From assembly GCF_013408665.1 (NCBI RefSeq), contig NZ_JACCCL010000001.1, positions 2,284,707 to 2,348,706 on the forward strand: a stretch of 64,000 bases of DNA, read 5' to 3'. Shown one piece after another: positions 24,176-34,316 of this stretch (positions are counted from its first letter, which is position 1; every line of letters starts with the position of its first letter). This DNA is from Sporosarcina sp. JAI121 (lineage in GTDB: Bacteria; Bacillota; Bacilli; Bacillales_A; Planococcaceae). Made by a program: the position numbers and the translations under genes. Below the pieces are notes generated by a model that had not been told where the DNA came from, did no database searches, and was given only the letters and a program-made list of their open reading frames with translations.

Positions 24176-24787
24176 TTGTTTCCTTTTAAGAACAGAAAAA
24201 CAGTGCGTGTAAAAGAGGATAAGTTGTATTACAGTTATTCATCAGAATCCTCGACGAAAGAAGATATGGATGAAATGTCCTTTCTGCTCACGACATTATG
24301 CAAGTCGTATAACAGAGAAATCATTTTTTTGTGTATCGGTTCAGATCGATCTACAGGTGAATCATTCGGACCCTTTGTTGGAACGATGTTAAAGGAAAAT
24401 CATTTTCCTCATCATGTCTTTGGAACAATTGCAGATCCTGTTCACGCACTGAATTTGAATCTAGTATTGAAAGAAATCGATAACCGGTTTTCAGAACCAA
24501 TCATTTTCGGCGTTGATGCCTGTTTGGGCGATAGTCATCAGATTGGTTCCATTCTATTAAAAGAGGGCCCCCTCATTCCTGGATGCGCCATCAATAACCT
24601 TCTACCCGAACTGGGCAACTATCATTTAAAAGCAGTTGTAAATCATTTGGATTGTATCACCCCCGTCAGCTCATTGAATACAACACGTTTAGATACGGTC
24701 CTGACTCTTGCAAAAATCACTTCTACTATTATATTGAATTCAGCAAAAAACAAATCCAATGCAAAAATGACGGCGAATCATTATTGA
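24176..24787 (+). CDS. yyaC: Spore protease YyaC
   Basis: A 203-residue protein of the YyaC/DUF1256 family, related to the germination protease GPR. The conserved core FLCIGSDRSTGESFGPFVG, the DACLG motif and GSILLKEGPLIPG are present. It acts inside the developing or germinating spore. TTG at 24176 follows AAGGGGGC with an 8-base gap; the ATG six codons earlier overlaps that site. Length equals that of the Bacillus subtilis protein within two residues. Its stop codon is part of the terminator stem. Confidence 0.92.
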   Translation: MFPFKNRKTVRVKEDKLYYSYSSESSTKEDMDEMSFLLTTLCKSYNREIIFLCIGSDRSTGESFGPFVGTMLKENHFPHHVFGTIADPVHALNLNLVLKEIDNRFSEPIIFGVDACLGDSHQIGSILLKEGPLIPGCAINNLLPELGNYHLKAVVNHLDCITPVSSLNTTRLDTVLTLAKITSTIILNSAKNKSNAKMTANHY

Positions 24788-24799
24788 TTCGCCGTCATT
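24766..24799. terminator. Bidirectional terminator overlapping the yyaC stop codon
   Basis: AATGACGGCGAATCA, loop TTAT, TGATTCGCCGTCATT. The 15-bp stem is perfect; the last sense codons and the TGA of yyaC (24785-24787) lie inside it. Confidence 0.88.
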
Positions 24800-24805
24800 T
24801 TCATT

Positions 24806-25798
24806 TCAACCTATTGTAATAACACCTAACACCAATGCTGCTACGGTCATAACGACTACAGTTCCGAATGTCCACTTCAGAGCAAAACGTTGGAGATCAC
24901 CAAACTCCGTTTCCACTAAGCCAATCAATAAATGAGCCGCCGTAACTAGAGGGCTTAGCACGTGAATCGGCTGGCCTAGCAATGACGCCCGCCCAATTTC
25001 TACAGCGCTTACTCCATAGGCTTCCCCAGCTTGTGCCAAAATGGGTAACACACCGAAGTAAAAGGCGTTATTTGACATGAAGAAAGTGAATGGTGCACTT
25101 TAGAATGCTACGATTATCGCCAAATAAGGACCGAGTGCATCGGGAATAATCATAACCATTGTTTTCGCCATCTCATCAATCATTTCCGTACCACTCATGA
25201 TCCCGGAAAAGATACCTGCTGCAATTACAATAGAGACAACCGCCAATGCATTTTTCGAATGGACTGCGATACGTTCTTGCTACTGTTTCAATTCTGGATA
25301 GTTGACGAGCAATGCAATTGCAAAAGCAATCATAAAGAGAATAGCCAATGACATGAAGTCTATGATCAAACAAGCCATTAGGACAATCGTCAATGTAAAG
25401 TTGAACCAAGCGAGTTTCGGACGGCGATAATCGGGGGCTTCGGCAGTTGCCGCCAATTCCAGATCCGCTTCGTGTTGTTTTGCAACAGATTTTTTAATGG
25501 GTTCAAGTTCAATAACTCCTAATCTTTTGCGCTCCATCTTTCCTAACATAAACGCGGAAATCAGTACCCAAATCAGACCGAATCCCATAACTGGAATCAT
25601 CGGGATGAACAATTCCGATGATTCCAGTCCTAACGATGCCATCGCCATAGCAGAGGCACCGCCCCATGGTGTCATATTCATGACACCCATCGCTGTTGTA
25701 GCCAATACCAACCGATTCATACCAAGCCGTTTATATAAAGGCAGCAATGCAGAGACAGTGATGATATAAGTCGTCGTCCCATCGCCTTGATAGAATAT
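24806..25798 (-). pseudogene. citM: Decayed CitMHS-family citrate transporter
   Basis: One frame runs from 25798 to 24806 with clear citrate-metal symporter sequence: QGDGTTTYIITVSALLPLYK, MNMTPWGGASAMAMASLG, and at the C-terminus FFMSNNAFYFGVLPILAQ and GQPIHVLSPLVTAAHLLIG. Two in-frame stops interrupt it, TAG at 25280-25282 and TAA at 25100-25102. The first 100 or so residues of a normal 430-residue carrier are missing upstream of 25798. Three independent lesions make a sequencing artefact unlikely. Its regulators lie directly upstream in the same orientation. Confidence 0.88.
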
Positions 25799-26526
25799 TA
25801 TCAGTAATTAGAACAAAGGAATAGATAATGATCGTAATGACTATTTTTTTATTGTTTGACTTATTTTCGTATTTTTCACGGAAGCTATAGATTACATCAT
25901 ATAAATACAACTAAACAATTTTGTGTAATACAGCCATTCCCTCTAAATAGTAGGTGGTTGTTTTTTAAATGTACTGACTTAAAGCAGTTAATAATTTTAA
26001 TTAGGTTTTGTCAGATGCTTTTTAAATACTGTTAAAGTTAAGTTTATTGGAATATTATTCATTACGAAATACGTCACTATTATCGCGCATTTGCAACTAT
26101 AAAACATGCTATTCTTCTAATAGGAAATTAATGATTTTTAACTACTATGGTTGGTTAGCCATTGACATTTAATTTCCGTTAGAGCGCCTATTTAATTATT
26201 GGCGCTCTTTTATTATGTCGAATTCTGCTTATGCACCCTATTAAAGAACAAGCCGGTTACCCACATGTTGTATTCCCTCTTCGAATAGGCAGATTTCTTA
26301 CAACCACACAGGTTAAAGGTAGTTCAATTATCCCCATTCCTAACAATAACGCATCCATTTTAAATGTAATGTCTTTATTCACCAGGCCATCGCCTTAACA
26401 ATCCTAGAAAAGACTTGCCCCGTTCATCGTCAAAAGATAATACATGCCCTTCCTCCGTTTTTAGTAATTACTTTGAAACAAAACGTCTTGCATACCGCAA
26501 CTGCTGTCATTTAATAGCTCAAAATG
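25799..26526. other. Gap between citM remnant and citT
   Basis: About 730 bases without a supported gene. It holds a terminator-like hairpin at 26181-26208. Short open stretches of protein-like sequence occur on the minus strand (for example near 26270-26390) but have no convincing ribosome site. The original 5' part of the transporter gene would have lain here and is no longer recognisable. Confidence 0.4.
26181..26214. terminator. Hairpin with T-run
   Basis: AGAGCGCC, loop TATTTAATTATT, GGCGCTCT then TTTA on the plus strand. Client gene unclear. Confidence 0.5.
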
Positions 26527-26573
26527 TAAAAACGATTGACCTGTCGCAAATATCGACTGATCAATCGTTTTTT
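26527..26573. terminator. Terminator after citT
   Basis: AAAAACGATTGA (26528-26539) pairs with TCAATCGTTTTTT (26561-26573) around a 21-base loop. It reads as a terminator on both strands. Confidence 0.65.
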
Positions 26574-27276
26574 AGCGGGTTGCCCGTTTATATTTTCTCT
26601 CTGGTCTTCCAACACTTCCATATAATATTTCGATTTCCACTTCTTCAAGAGAAACGAGATATTCCAAATATCTGCGCATTGTTGAATAACTAATTCCAGC
26701 CAGTTGACCGAGTTCGTCTGCACTTAGACTTCCATCGATATCCTTAATCTTACTTCTGACTAGTTTCAGTGTATGTTTGTCAATTCCATTGGGGTATGTC
26801 TCATTTTTAGATCCAGCAACTGCCTGCGTCTTATTGTTCGATCGAAATAAATCATCTATGTTGTTCTGATTAACTAATTGATTTTGGTGAAATTGCCCCC
26901 TAACAACGTCATATTGCTTCAGCGTAGCAATAAGCTTGTCGATTATTATGGGCTTTATCAGATAACCGAAAGCACCGCCGCGGATTGCTTCACTGACCGT
27001 TTCTGTGTCGTTTGCGGCAGTGATCATAATAACATCAATGCCACGATACTCTTTCCGGATTTCCCGAAGAAGTTCAATTCCATTCATATCTGGTAAATAG
27101 ACATCTAATAATAGCAGTTGGGGTTGTATCACTTTCAATAATTGCAAAGCCTGTCCGCCTGAACTTGCTGTTGCAATTACATTAAAATGTTTGATTTGAT
27201 TGGTGAACTGCTTATAGATATTTGCCGCGTCTTCATCATCTTCAATGATAATGACATTAATAGTTTCAGTAGACAT
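26572..27276 (-). CDS. citT: Response regulator, CitT/DctR type
   Basis: A 234-residue two-component regulator. The receiver domain has the acidic pair EDDED near the start, the phosphorylation Asp in LLLLDVYLPDMNG (about residue 56) and the Lys in IKPIIIDK. The C-terminus is a helix-turn-helix (SADELGQLAGISYSTMRRYL). It belongs to the CitB/DcuR group that controls di- and tricarboxylate uptake. The ATG at 27276 follows AAAGGATG. It overlaps the end of the sensor gene, and the transporter remnant lies downstream. It is the only intact frame of the locus. Confidence 0.85.
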   Translation of the reverse strand: MSTETINVIIIEDDEDAANIYKQFTNQIKHFNVIATASSGGQALQLLKVIQPQLLLLDVYLPDMNGIELLREIRKEYRGIDVIMITAANDTETVSEAIRGGAFGYLIKPIIIDKLIATLKQYDVVRGQFHQNQLVNQNNIDDLFRSNNKTQAVAGSKNETYPNGIDKHTLKLVRSKIKDIDGSLSADELGQLAGISYSTMRRYLEYLVSLEEVEIEILYGSVGRPERKYKRATR

Positions 27277-27278
27277 TT

Positions 27279-28891
27279 TCACACATCCTTTTTAGTCCAA
27301 CTCTCTAGTGGAATAACGATTGTAAATCTCGCCCCGCCTAACTCACTTGTATCGACATAGATTTGACCATTCAATAATCCGATTGCGTTTTTCACAATCG
27401 CTAAACCGATCCCATGATTCCCACCATTTTTTGTCGTGTAGCCATCCAGGAAGATAACATCTTCCATCGCCATTGGTATTCCCGCTCCGTTATCTTCAAT
27501 ATCAAAAATGATTTCATTGCCCAAATCTGTAAACGAAACATTAACCATCCCTTTGTTTCCATTCTTTGCTCTTGCAGCTTCCATCGCATTTTCAATGACA
27601 TTGCCAATGATGGGAACGAAGTGATTCGATTTTGCATTATCTGAAACACTGTCCAAACGGCTTTCAGGATCAATGTCCAAACGTACTTGTAATTCCATGG
27701 AACGGTTTACTTTACCAAGTAAACAAGCTGCAATCAAAGGATCTTTTACTGACGATATGAGAAATGAAATGATTTCTTGACGTTCACTAACTTCTGAAGA
27801 AACAATTTCAATGGCACGATCATACTCTTTTAACATAAGCAATCCATATATCGTGTTTAATTTATTTAGGAACTCATGGTTTTGGGCACGCATGTTTTCA
27901 GAGAACGTTTTTTTTTTCGAAAACTCTTCCGTCAATTGTTCAATTTCTGATACGTTCCGTATTGTTATAACAATTCCCATTACATCATCTGCCAGTACGA
28001 TTGGAGATGTATCTAAAAATATAAAGTTGTTGACTAAATAACAGCTTTTTATTGATATCGCTATCCTTTGTTTTGATGACATTATCGATATACTTTTTCA
28101 AATCAATATCTGTAATAACTGAGCCGACCGCAAGTTGCTGATTGTCGAATAATTCACGTGCGCGCTTATTCATTGAGGTAATTTCTTTTTCAATATTAAC
28201 AGTAATTGTGGCGTCACGAATTGATTCGAGGGTCGCTTCTTTTTCTGTAAAGAGGAACGAAATTTCCTGTGGTTCCAAACCAAAAATAAGTTTTTTCAAC
28301 CTTCTTGCTATCAATATTGCTCCGATTATCCCTACAATGAGTGGAATAATCGCCAATTGTATGATGCGTTTTCTGTAATTTAGCACTTGCTGCTCGATAT
28401 TATTCACTAAAAAACCGACGGATGAAACACCGATAACTTTCCCTTTCTCATTCCAAACGGGTGTCTTCGCTTTAATAGCGGGTCCAGATACCCCGCTCCC
28501 CCGATAAATGACGGACTGATGCATATGCAACACAGGATCATTACCCGTAGCTGTTGGTTTACCTATGTTTTCAGGATTGGGATGAGAATAACGCAGTCCT
28601 TTGTCGCTGGCGACGGTAATCTGCACCCGTTGTTCGGCGAATTGTTTCAGCAATCGGCTGGATGATCTGCGACGGTTTCTCTTCGTTAAATGCTTGAATT
28701 ATCGCTGGATGTTGGGCCGTTAATTTCGCTACTGTCATCGCTTGCTTTCCCATATAGTTTTCTACAATATCGTCAATCATTATATAAAAAAGAATGCTTA
28801 CCAGTAATGTACTGATCAAAACAACGATGGTTATAAGTGATGTTATTTGAGTTAACAAAGTCATTCGGGATTTTTTCACTGATCTGCCCAA
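27279..28891 (-). pseudogene. citS: Frameshifted sensor histidine kinase, CitS/DctS type
   Basis: Three consecutive minus-strand frames together make one kinase: membrane anchor and first periplasmic part (28891 to about 28645, TLLTQITSLITIVVLISTLL), the rest of the PASTA-like sensor and second membrane segment (about 28640 to 28046, ending in SDINKK), and PAS end, phosphoacceptor and ATPase (about 28044 to 27279, QNHEFLNKLNTIYGLLML, DNGAGI, GIGLAIV). The first break near 28630 looks like loss of about five bases between ATTA repeats; the second near 28046 is one extra base after AAAAAG. Without repair no full kinase is made. Confidence 0.85.
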
Positions 28892-29265
28892 CCGTTCAAT
28901 TCACACCTTTACGTTTACCTTTATTCTAACGGGTTATCCTTTTGTATCACCTGCCAGCTATTTCTTACTTTTATCATACATCCATTGTCGATGAAGTGCC
29001 CACGCTGGAGCAAAGAAAATGCAGAATAGAATTGCGAGTCGATCGTTATTCAAGTATAATAACTATTTAACGAATATGAATTATGCCGATTTCTTATTTG
29101 AAAATCATTGCACTCGGGCTCATTACATTTTCATATTTTATTTGAATTATGTTATATTTAACGGTTTCCATGAGAGTAATCATGGTATCATTATATTTTC
29201 ATATAGTTCGGATCATTGCAGTAGGTTATTAAATAAATTGTAAGTATATAAATAGGAGGGATATC
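28892..29265. other. Divergent intergenic region citS / pssA
   Basis: 374 bases without a supported gene. TTTCAT, a 17-base spacer and TTATAT around 29131-29159 could serve pssA. A frame at 29019-29243 on the plus strand is very AT-rich and has no ribosome site. Confidence 0.3.
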
Positions 29266-29799
29266 ATGTACTTACCTGGTTATTTTGAACATTCCAAAAT
29301 TAAAGCGCAGTTGGCTAATGCAATTACATTGATGAATTTAAGTTTTGGCGTCTTTGCTATCATTCTTATATTAAAGGGCTTAGGTCATATGAGTTTATTA
29401 TTTATTTTCCTTGCTGCGTTATTTGACCGTTTCGATGGCATGGTGGCAAGACATTACAACGCAGAATCCCACTTTGGCAAAGAGCTTGATTCGTTGTGTG
29501 ATCTTGTTTCATTCGGATTGGCGCCTGCATTATTAATCTATGAAACGGCCATGTACCTAACACCTAAGCTTGGAATCATCGTTACTGTTTTTTATGTATT
29601 GGCAGGCGCAGTCCGTCTTGCGCGCTATAATTCAAATGAATTTGACGGTGCATTTTACGGGGTGCCGATTACTGCAGCGGGTGTTGCGATGACATTAAGC
29701 TATTTCCTCATCCCTTATTTGGGACCATTATTTTTTGTTGTTTTAATGTTGATTATGTCCGTATTGATGATTAGCAACATTCGCATTGCAAAGGTGTAA
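29266..29799 (+). CDS. pssA: CDP-diacylglycerol--serine O-phosphatidyltransferase
   Basis: A 177-residue membrane enzyme that joins CDP-diacylglycerol and serine to phosphatidylserine. The CDP-alcohol phosphotransferase signature is complete: DGMVAR, then eight residues, G, three residues, D, three residues, D (FDRFDGMVARHYNAE, then FGKELDSLCD). About six hydrophobic segments. Start ATG after TAGGAGGGA. The next gene is the decarboxylase psd, 21 bases on, so the pair makes phosphatidylethanolamine from one transcript. Confidence 0.95.
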   Translation: MYLPGYFEHSKIKAQLANAITLMNLSFGVFAIILILKGLGHMSLLFIFLAALFDRFDGMVARHYNAESHFGKELDSLCDLVSFGLAPALLIYETAMYLTPKLGIIVTVFYVLAGAVRLARYNSNEFDGAFYGVPITAAGVAMTLSYFLIPYLGPLFFVVLMLIMSVLMISNIRIAKV

Positions 29800-29820
29800 A
29801 TGAAGATGTTGGGGGATAAA

Positions 29821-30597
29821 ATGAAAAAAGTACTCTTTAAATCTTTTGTCGAGCTGACAGGAAACCCGGTTTCATCCGCTCTCTTAAAATCATTCACTAG
29901 CTCACGATTGAGCCGGCCGTTCATTCAGCCATTCAGCAATGCCTATCGCATTAATAATGAAGAAATGGAACACATGATTTCACACTATAAAAGTCTGCAA
30001 GCACTTTTCACACGCCGTCTGAAAGAGGGAATCCGTCAAGTGGATCCTTCGCCTAACGTGCTCACTTCACCAGTGGATGGCATTGTAAACGGAATGGGAA
30101 AAATAGCTGACGATCAAACTTTCCTAATTAAAGGCCACCAATATCGGATAAACGAAATTTTGGGCACTGAATCAAAGGCGGCCCCCTATAAAGATGGCAC
30201 TTATTTTATCTTTTATCTTTCACCAAGTCATTATCACCATTTCCATTATCCTGTAACGGGTGAATTGGTTTCACGCTATGCGCTTGGCGGTGTTTCGTAT
30301 CCTGTGAATAATTTAGGGTTACGTCTTGGACAGAGCCCCTTCTCTACGAACCATCGCCTCATTTCAGAAATTGAGACGGACTTTGGAAAAGTGGCGATTG
30401 TAAAAGTCGGTGCATTGAACGTCAATAGCATTCAACTCCTTACCTCTTCGAAAGAATGTGTGAAGGGCCACGATTTTGGTTATTTCAGTTTCGGCTCTAC
30501 TGTTATTCTATTTCTGGAAAACAACCAGCACTTCACTCCGACAATTGAGTTAAATAACGAGGTACTGGTGGGGCAACCAGTCGGCTATTGGAAGTAA
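29821..30597 (+). CDS. psd: Phosphatidylserine decarboxylase proenzyme
   Basis: A 258-residue pyruvoyl enzyme of the bacterial Psd group. The self-cleavage site is FGST near the C-terminus (about residue 228-231), giving a pyruvoyl alpha chain; the catalytic His pattern SPSHYHHFHYP and SPVDGIV are present. It converts phosphatidylserine to phosphatidylethanolamine. The ATG at 29821 follows GGGGGAT; an ATG seven codons earlier overlaps the end of pssA and the site. Second gene of the pssA-psd operon. Confidence 0.94.
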   Translation: MKKVLFKSFVELTGNPVSSALLKSFTSSRLSRPFIQPFSNAYRINNEEMEHMISHYKSLQALFTRRLKEGIRQVDPSPNVLTSPVDGIVNGMGKIADDQTFLIKGHQYRINEILGTESKAAPYKDGTYFIFYLSPSHYHHFHYPVTGELVSRYALGGVSYPVNNLGLRLGQSPFSTNHRLISEIETDFGKVAIVKVGALNVNSIQLLTSSKECVKGHDFGYFSFGSTVILFLENNQHFTPTIELNNEVLVGQPVGYWK

Positions 30598-30605
30598 CTG
30601 CAACT

Positions 30606-30653
30606 AAAAAGCAATTCCTGATCTGTGTAAACTGACCAGGAATTGCTTTTTTT
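30606..30653. terminator. Bidirectional terminator between psd and dbpA
   Basis: AAAAAGCAATTCCTG pairs with CAGGAATTGCTTTTTTT around a 16-base loop. It serves both convergent genes. Confidence 0.9.
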
Positions 30654-30659
30654 GTACGA

Positions 30660-32096
30660 TTATTTATTCGCTTTGTGCACTTTCAATAATTTTCCTTTAA
30701 CCGTTGTCGTTTTCATTTCATTCAAAACCAGCTTGCCTTTGCCGTTTAGGATATCAATATATGTCACAGTATCCTGGATTTTGATGATGCCGATATCTTC
30801 TGCGGATACACCGGGAATTTTTGTAATTGTCCCAACAAAGTCAACGGCGCGAAGCTTTTTCTTTTTGCCGCCATTGAAATAGAGCTTCATGATATCTTTG
30901 TTCACCAATTCATTTTTGTTCTTTTTCAATTTCGGCAGACTTTCCAGCTTTTCCGTAAAAGCATCCATTGCTGCGGTAACCGCTACCTTTGAAGGAGCGG
31001 TGCGGTGTGGAATTTCAAAACCGATATACGCTTCGATTTCCTCGAGGATGTGACTTTCATTGGGCGTAACGAATGAAATCGCTTTTCCTTTTTTACCTGC
31101 ACGTCCCGTTCTTCCTACTCTATGCACATAACTTTCAGTCTCCACAGGGAGGTCATAGTTGATAACATGCGTAATACTATCGATATCAATTCCTCGTGCA
31201 GCAACGTCTGTAGCTACCAAGTAACGGAATTCACCGCGCTTAAATTCATCCATGACGGCGAAACGGTCTTCCTGCATCATGCCGCCGTGTAGTTTGTCGC
31301 ATGTGTAATGCATTTTTTCAAGCTGTTCAGTTACACTGTCGACATGATCTTTCGTTCTGCAGAAAATAATACAGCTATCCGGATTTTCAACGACAGTCAC
31401 ATCACGGAGCAAATCAAATTTTTGTTGCTCCCTCACAATGATTAGTGAATGGTCAATTTGATCCGTCAATGTAACAGTTGAAGCGATCTCAATTTTTTTT
31501 GGATCCTTCATGTACTTACTGCTCAGTTTCCCGATTTTTTCAGGAAGGGTAGCGGAGAAAAGCATTGTCGTTCTATTTTTAGGCAATTTAGTAATAATCG
31601 ATTCGACTTGGTCGATAAAGCCCATATTCAGCATTTCATCCGCTTCGTCAAGAACGAGATAGTCGATTTTATCAAGTACAAGAGTACCCCTCTCAATATG
31701 GTCAAATACTCGCCCCGGTGTTCCGACAACTACGTGGCACTTTTGCTTCAATTCTTCTTTTTGATACGCAAAAGGGGATTTTCCGTAGACTGCCGCAGCT
31801 TTGATACGTTTAAAACGACCAATATTTGTAATGTCTTCTTTGACCTGATCTGCAAGTTCACGTGTCGGCGTTAAAATTAGTGCCTGTGGTTTATTTTCAT
31901 CCCAGCTCACCATTTCACAGATTGGAATGCCAAACGCAGCCGTCTTTCCGCTCCCCGTCTGTGACTTAACAACCAAATCGGTTTTGGTAAGCGCCGCTGG
32001 AATTACTTTAACCTGCACTTCAGTAGGTGAAGAATAACCGAGCCCGTTCAGCGCCCGTGTAATCTCCTCGCTTAAGTTGTAATTTTTAAATGTCAT
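30660..32096 (-). CDS. dbpA: DEAD-box RNA helicase DbpA (YxiN)
   Basis: A 478-residue helicase. Q motif and motif I (SQTGSGKT, about 45-52), DEAD at about 151-154, SAT (about 182), and HRVGRTGR near residue 330 are all visible. The C-terminal 75 residues ([19 protein letters not shown]) form the DbpA RNA-binding domain, which targets hairpin 92 of 23S rRNA, so the protein works in large-subunit assembly. Length equals Bacillus subtilis YxiN within one residue. Start ATG after GAGAGG. Confidence 0.95.
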   Translation of the reverse strand: MTFKNYNLSEEITRALNGLGYSSPTEVQVKVIPAALTKTDLVVKSQTGSGKTAAFGIPICEMVSWDENKPQALILTPTRELADQVKEDITNIGRFKRIKAAAVYGKSPFAYQKEELKQKCHVVVGTPGRVFDHIERGTLVLDKIDYLVLDEADEMLNMGFIDQVESIITKLPKNRTTMLFSATLPEKIGKLSSKYMKDPKKIEIASTVTLTDQIDHSLIIVREQQKFDLLRDVTVVENPDSCIIFCRTKDHVDSVTEQLEKMHYTCDKLHGGMMQEDRFAVMDEFKRGEFRYLVATDVAARGIDIDSITHVINYDLPVETESYVHRVGRTGRAGKKGKAISFVTPNESHILEEIEAYIGFEIPHRTAPSKVAVTAAMDAFTEKLESLPKLKKNKNELVNKDIMKLYFNGGKKKKLRAVDFVGTITKIPGVSAEDIGIIKIQDTVTYIDILNGKGKLVLNEMKTTTVKGKLLKVHKANK

Positions 32097-32378
32097 TTCA
32101 AATCAGCCTCTCATTCTAAACGTATTATCTCACAAACAAGGCTTATTAGTCAGTTGAGGAAGTATTATGATTTTTAATATACTCGCTATATGACTCAAAC
32201 TTACGGCGTTGAATAGTTGGATTCAATCTCCAAAGTTAAGAAAGCCAATCAATCCTTTTTGTCATCAAACGACCTGTTCATTCAGTCCCAAGTCACGAAA
32301 ATGCTTAATTTCCCACTGCGCGTGATGCGGTGTTATCATATGTGCGCGGAACTTTCCGGAACCATATCATTAATTTTA
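32097..32378. other. Gap between dbpA and the HrtA-like gene
   Basis: 282 bases. The promoter of dbpA must lie near 32110-32220. On the minus strand a 24-codon protein-like stretch (MITPHHAQWEIKHFRDLGLN) occurs at about 32272-32346 with no ribosome site; it may be a fragment of a lost gene. Nothing else seen. Confidence 0.3.
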
Positions 32379-33071
32379 TCATTGATTTACTTTGCTTTTC
32401 TCGTCTTGCAACGTCAGCATACCATCAGTCATGTTATAGACCTTGTCACAATAGCCGACTAGACGAATATCATGCGTGACGACAATAGTCGTCGTGTTCT
32501 TATTCTTTGTTTCATTTTTTAGAAGTTCCATCACTTCATATGCACGATCGGAGTCAAGGGAAGCTGTCGGTTCATCTGCTAAAATAATGGATGGATTGCT
32601 GTATAGGGCTTTGGCGATTGCAACTCGCTGACGTTCTCCCCCCGACAGATCGGCCGGGTATTTTGTACGTAGATCACCAATGCCCAAGTCCTCATATAAC
32701 TCTTCCAATTCTTTTTTTGTCATATTCCCTTTTTTCACTTGGTCCAGTAATTTCAACTGATTGGCCACTGTCAAAAATGGAACCAGGTTTGACGCCTGCA
32801 AGATGAATCCGATTTCTTTCAGCCGGATCTTTGAGCGTTGCTTCTCAATCAGCTCAGTCAAATTATTACCGTTGATGATTACATCTCCTGAAGTCGGAGA
32901 TAGAAGACCGCCCACAATTGTAAGGAATGTACTTTTCCCCGAACCCGAAGGACCAATGATTGCGATCAGTTCTCCCCTATCAGCCTGGAAGTTGGTTTCT
33001 TTCATCGCTTCTACTTGCATATGGCCGCTACCGAACGTCTTTTTGACTTGTTTTAATTCTAAAACTACCAT
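32379..33071 (-). CDS. ABC transporter ATP-binding protein, HrtA/MacB type
   Basis: A 230-residue ATPase with Walker [10 protein letters not shown] (about 40-48), signature LSGGERQR and Walker B IILADEP. It is paired with a FtsX-domain permease (3-base gap), the arrangement of HrtAB, MacB and LolCDE-like exporters. In Staphylococcus HrtAB pumps out toxic heme or porphyrin and is induced by the HssRS two-component system, which is absent here. Start ATG after AGGAGGG. Confidence 0.85.
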   Translation of the reverse strand: MVVLELKQVKKTFGSGHMQVEAMKETNFQADRGELIAIIGPSGSGKSTFLTIVGGLLSPTSGDVIINGNNLTELIEKQRSKIRLKEIGFILQASNLVPFLTVANQLKLLDQVKKGNMTKKELEELYEDLGIGDLRTKYPADLSGGERQRVAIAKALYSNPSIILADEPTASLDSDRAYEVMELLKNETKNKNTTTIVVTHDIRLVGYCDKVYNMTDGMLTLQDEKSKVNQ

Positions 33072-33074
33072 CAG

Positions 33075-34142
33075 TTACCCTCCTATCGCTTTCAATGGAT
33101 CAATCCTAACAATGGTAAGAACTGAGAATACTGCGCCCGCTATAGCAACCACAATTAATACTAGACCATAGATAAGCATCGTTACGAGGTCAAATGCGAC
33201 TGGTACTGCACTTGGTAAAAATGCACCCGTTATCAATGCCATTCCAAAACCGACGGCTACACCAATTGCGGCTAATATGAATGTCTGTGCAATGACCGAA
33301 CGAGACAGATACCTGTTAGAGATACCTTGTGCCTTCATAACACCGAATATACTTACCTTTTGGACTGTCAAAACATATAAGAAAATCGCTACGATGACCG
33401 CTGAAATACCAAACAAGAAATATATCATGAAGTTTAATGTCAAATTCTGTTCCGTGTAGCCAGGCAAGTTCCGTATGAATGTTTCAATTTCAATCGCTTC
33501 CAGCGAATCATTTTGAACGAGATTAGATTGATCACCAGTGCGGATTACAATTCCATTTATGCTATCCTTATTCGCTTCTGCTGCTTCACCGAATTTAACC
33601 CGTTGGAAAGTAGAAAGGTCTCCATAAAGTACTGGCGCTGCATTAAATCGTGCGTGGTCTGTAAAACCTACTATTTTCAAGACTTCTTCCGAGGAGGATA
33701 AATGCAATTCGTCCCCTAATTTGAACCCTTCTTCTTTCAAGGAATCACTTGCAATGACCTCATTTGCATGAGAAAATATCTCGCCCTCCGTCACTGTTGG
33801 CATAATGAATTCATCTTTATAGATGCCAAAAATAGAAACGTTCGTTTTTTCATCACCGTTACCGGCGATTGCATTTATTTGACCGATTACAGCGATTTCC
33901 TTAGCATCGATGTCGTTGATATCTTCAAGCGTCATCGAAGATTGAGACATACTCTTATCGGATTCATCGGTTAAAATGATGGAAGTTGCTTTCCATTTGT
34001 CGACGGATTCCCGATTCATATTTTCCAAGCCGTTAGCAAGACCGGATAGAAAGAATACTAAATATGAAACGAGCATCAATACGCCTATGATTAACATAAA
34101 GCGCAATTTATTCTTTTTGATTTCATTCCAAGCTAAAAACAT
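33075..34142 (-). CDS. ABC transporter permease, HrtB-like (FtsX domain)
   Basis: A 355-residue permease with one N-terminal and three C-terminal membrane segments around a 200-residue extracytoplasmic domain, the layout of HrtB and other FtsX-type permeases. The N-terminus LAWNEIKKNKLRFMLIIGVL and the extracellular KWKATSIILTDESD are typical of HrtB relatives; the C-terminus ends in IDPLKAIGG as in many MacB-like permeases. ATG at 34142 follows GGGGAG with a 7-base gap. It precedes the ATPase gene in one operon. Heme export is a hypothesis. Confidence 0.82.
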   Translation of the reverse strand: MFLAWNEIKKNKLRFMLIIGVLMLVSYLVFFLSGLANGLENMNRESVDKWKATSIILTDESDKSMSQSSMTLEDINDIDAKEIAVIGQINAIAGNGDEKTNVSIFGIYKDEFIMPTVTEGEIFSHANEVIASDSLKEEGFKLGDELHLSSSEEVLKIVGFTDHARFNAAPVLYGDLSTFQRVKFGEAAEANKDSINGIVIRTGDQSNLVQNDSLEAIEIETFIRNLPGYTEQNLTLNFMIYFLFGISAVIVAIFLYVLTVQKVSIFGVMKAQGISNRYLSRSVIAQTFILAAIGVAVGFGMALITGAFLPSAVPVAFDLVTMLIYGLVLIVVAIAGAVFSVLTIVRIDPLKAIGG

Positions 34143-34275
34143 CACTTCACTCCCCTTTTTATATAGTAATATAGCATAGTTCTTCTTATACTAGCTTTGA
34201 AAACATTTTCACAAGTTTCCTATTGTAAAAAAATTAATATAGATGAACGATGCTGAATTGATTAGGTACAGCAAA

Positions 34276-34308
34276 GTAAAAGGTACTAGCTTCGAATGCC
34301 AGTACCTC
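34276..34308 (-). terminator. Terminator of the general stress protein gene
   Basis: On the minus strand AGGTACTGGC, loop ATTCGAA, GCTAGTACCT and TTTTAC. Confidence 0.75.
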
Positions 34309-34316
34309 ACTTACGC

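Noticed and set aside
25799..25920. A protein-like minus-strand stretch upstream of the citM remnant (REKYENKSNNKKIVITI)
   Set aside because: AT-rich Lys/Asn/Ile composition, a stop just before it, no ribosome site and no link to the transporter frame.
26270..26395. A 41-codon minus-strand frame beginning GTG (NKDITFKMDALLLGMGIIEL)
   Set aside because: Only a distant AAGG upstream and no family pattern; kept as possible debris of the citrate locus rather than as a gene.
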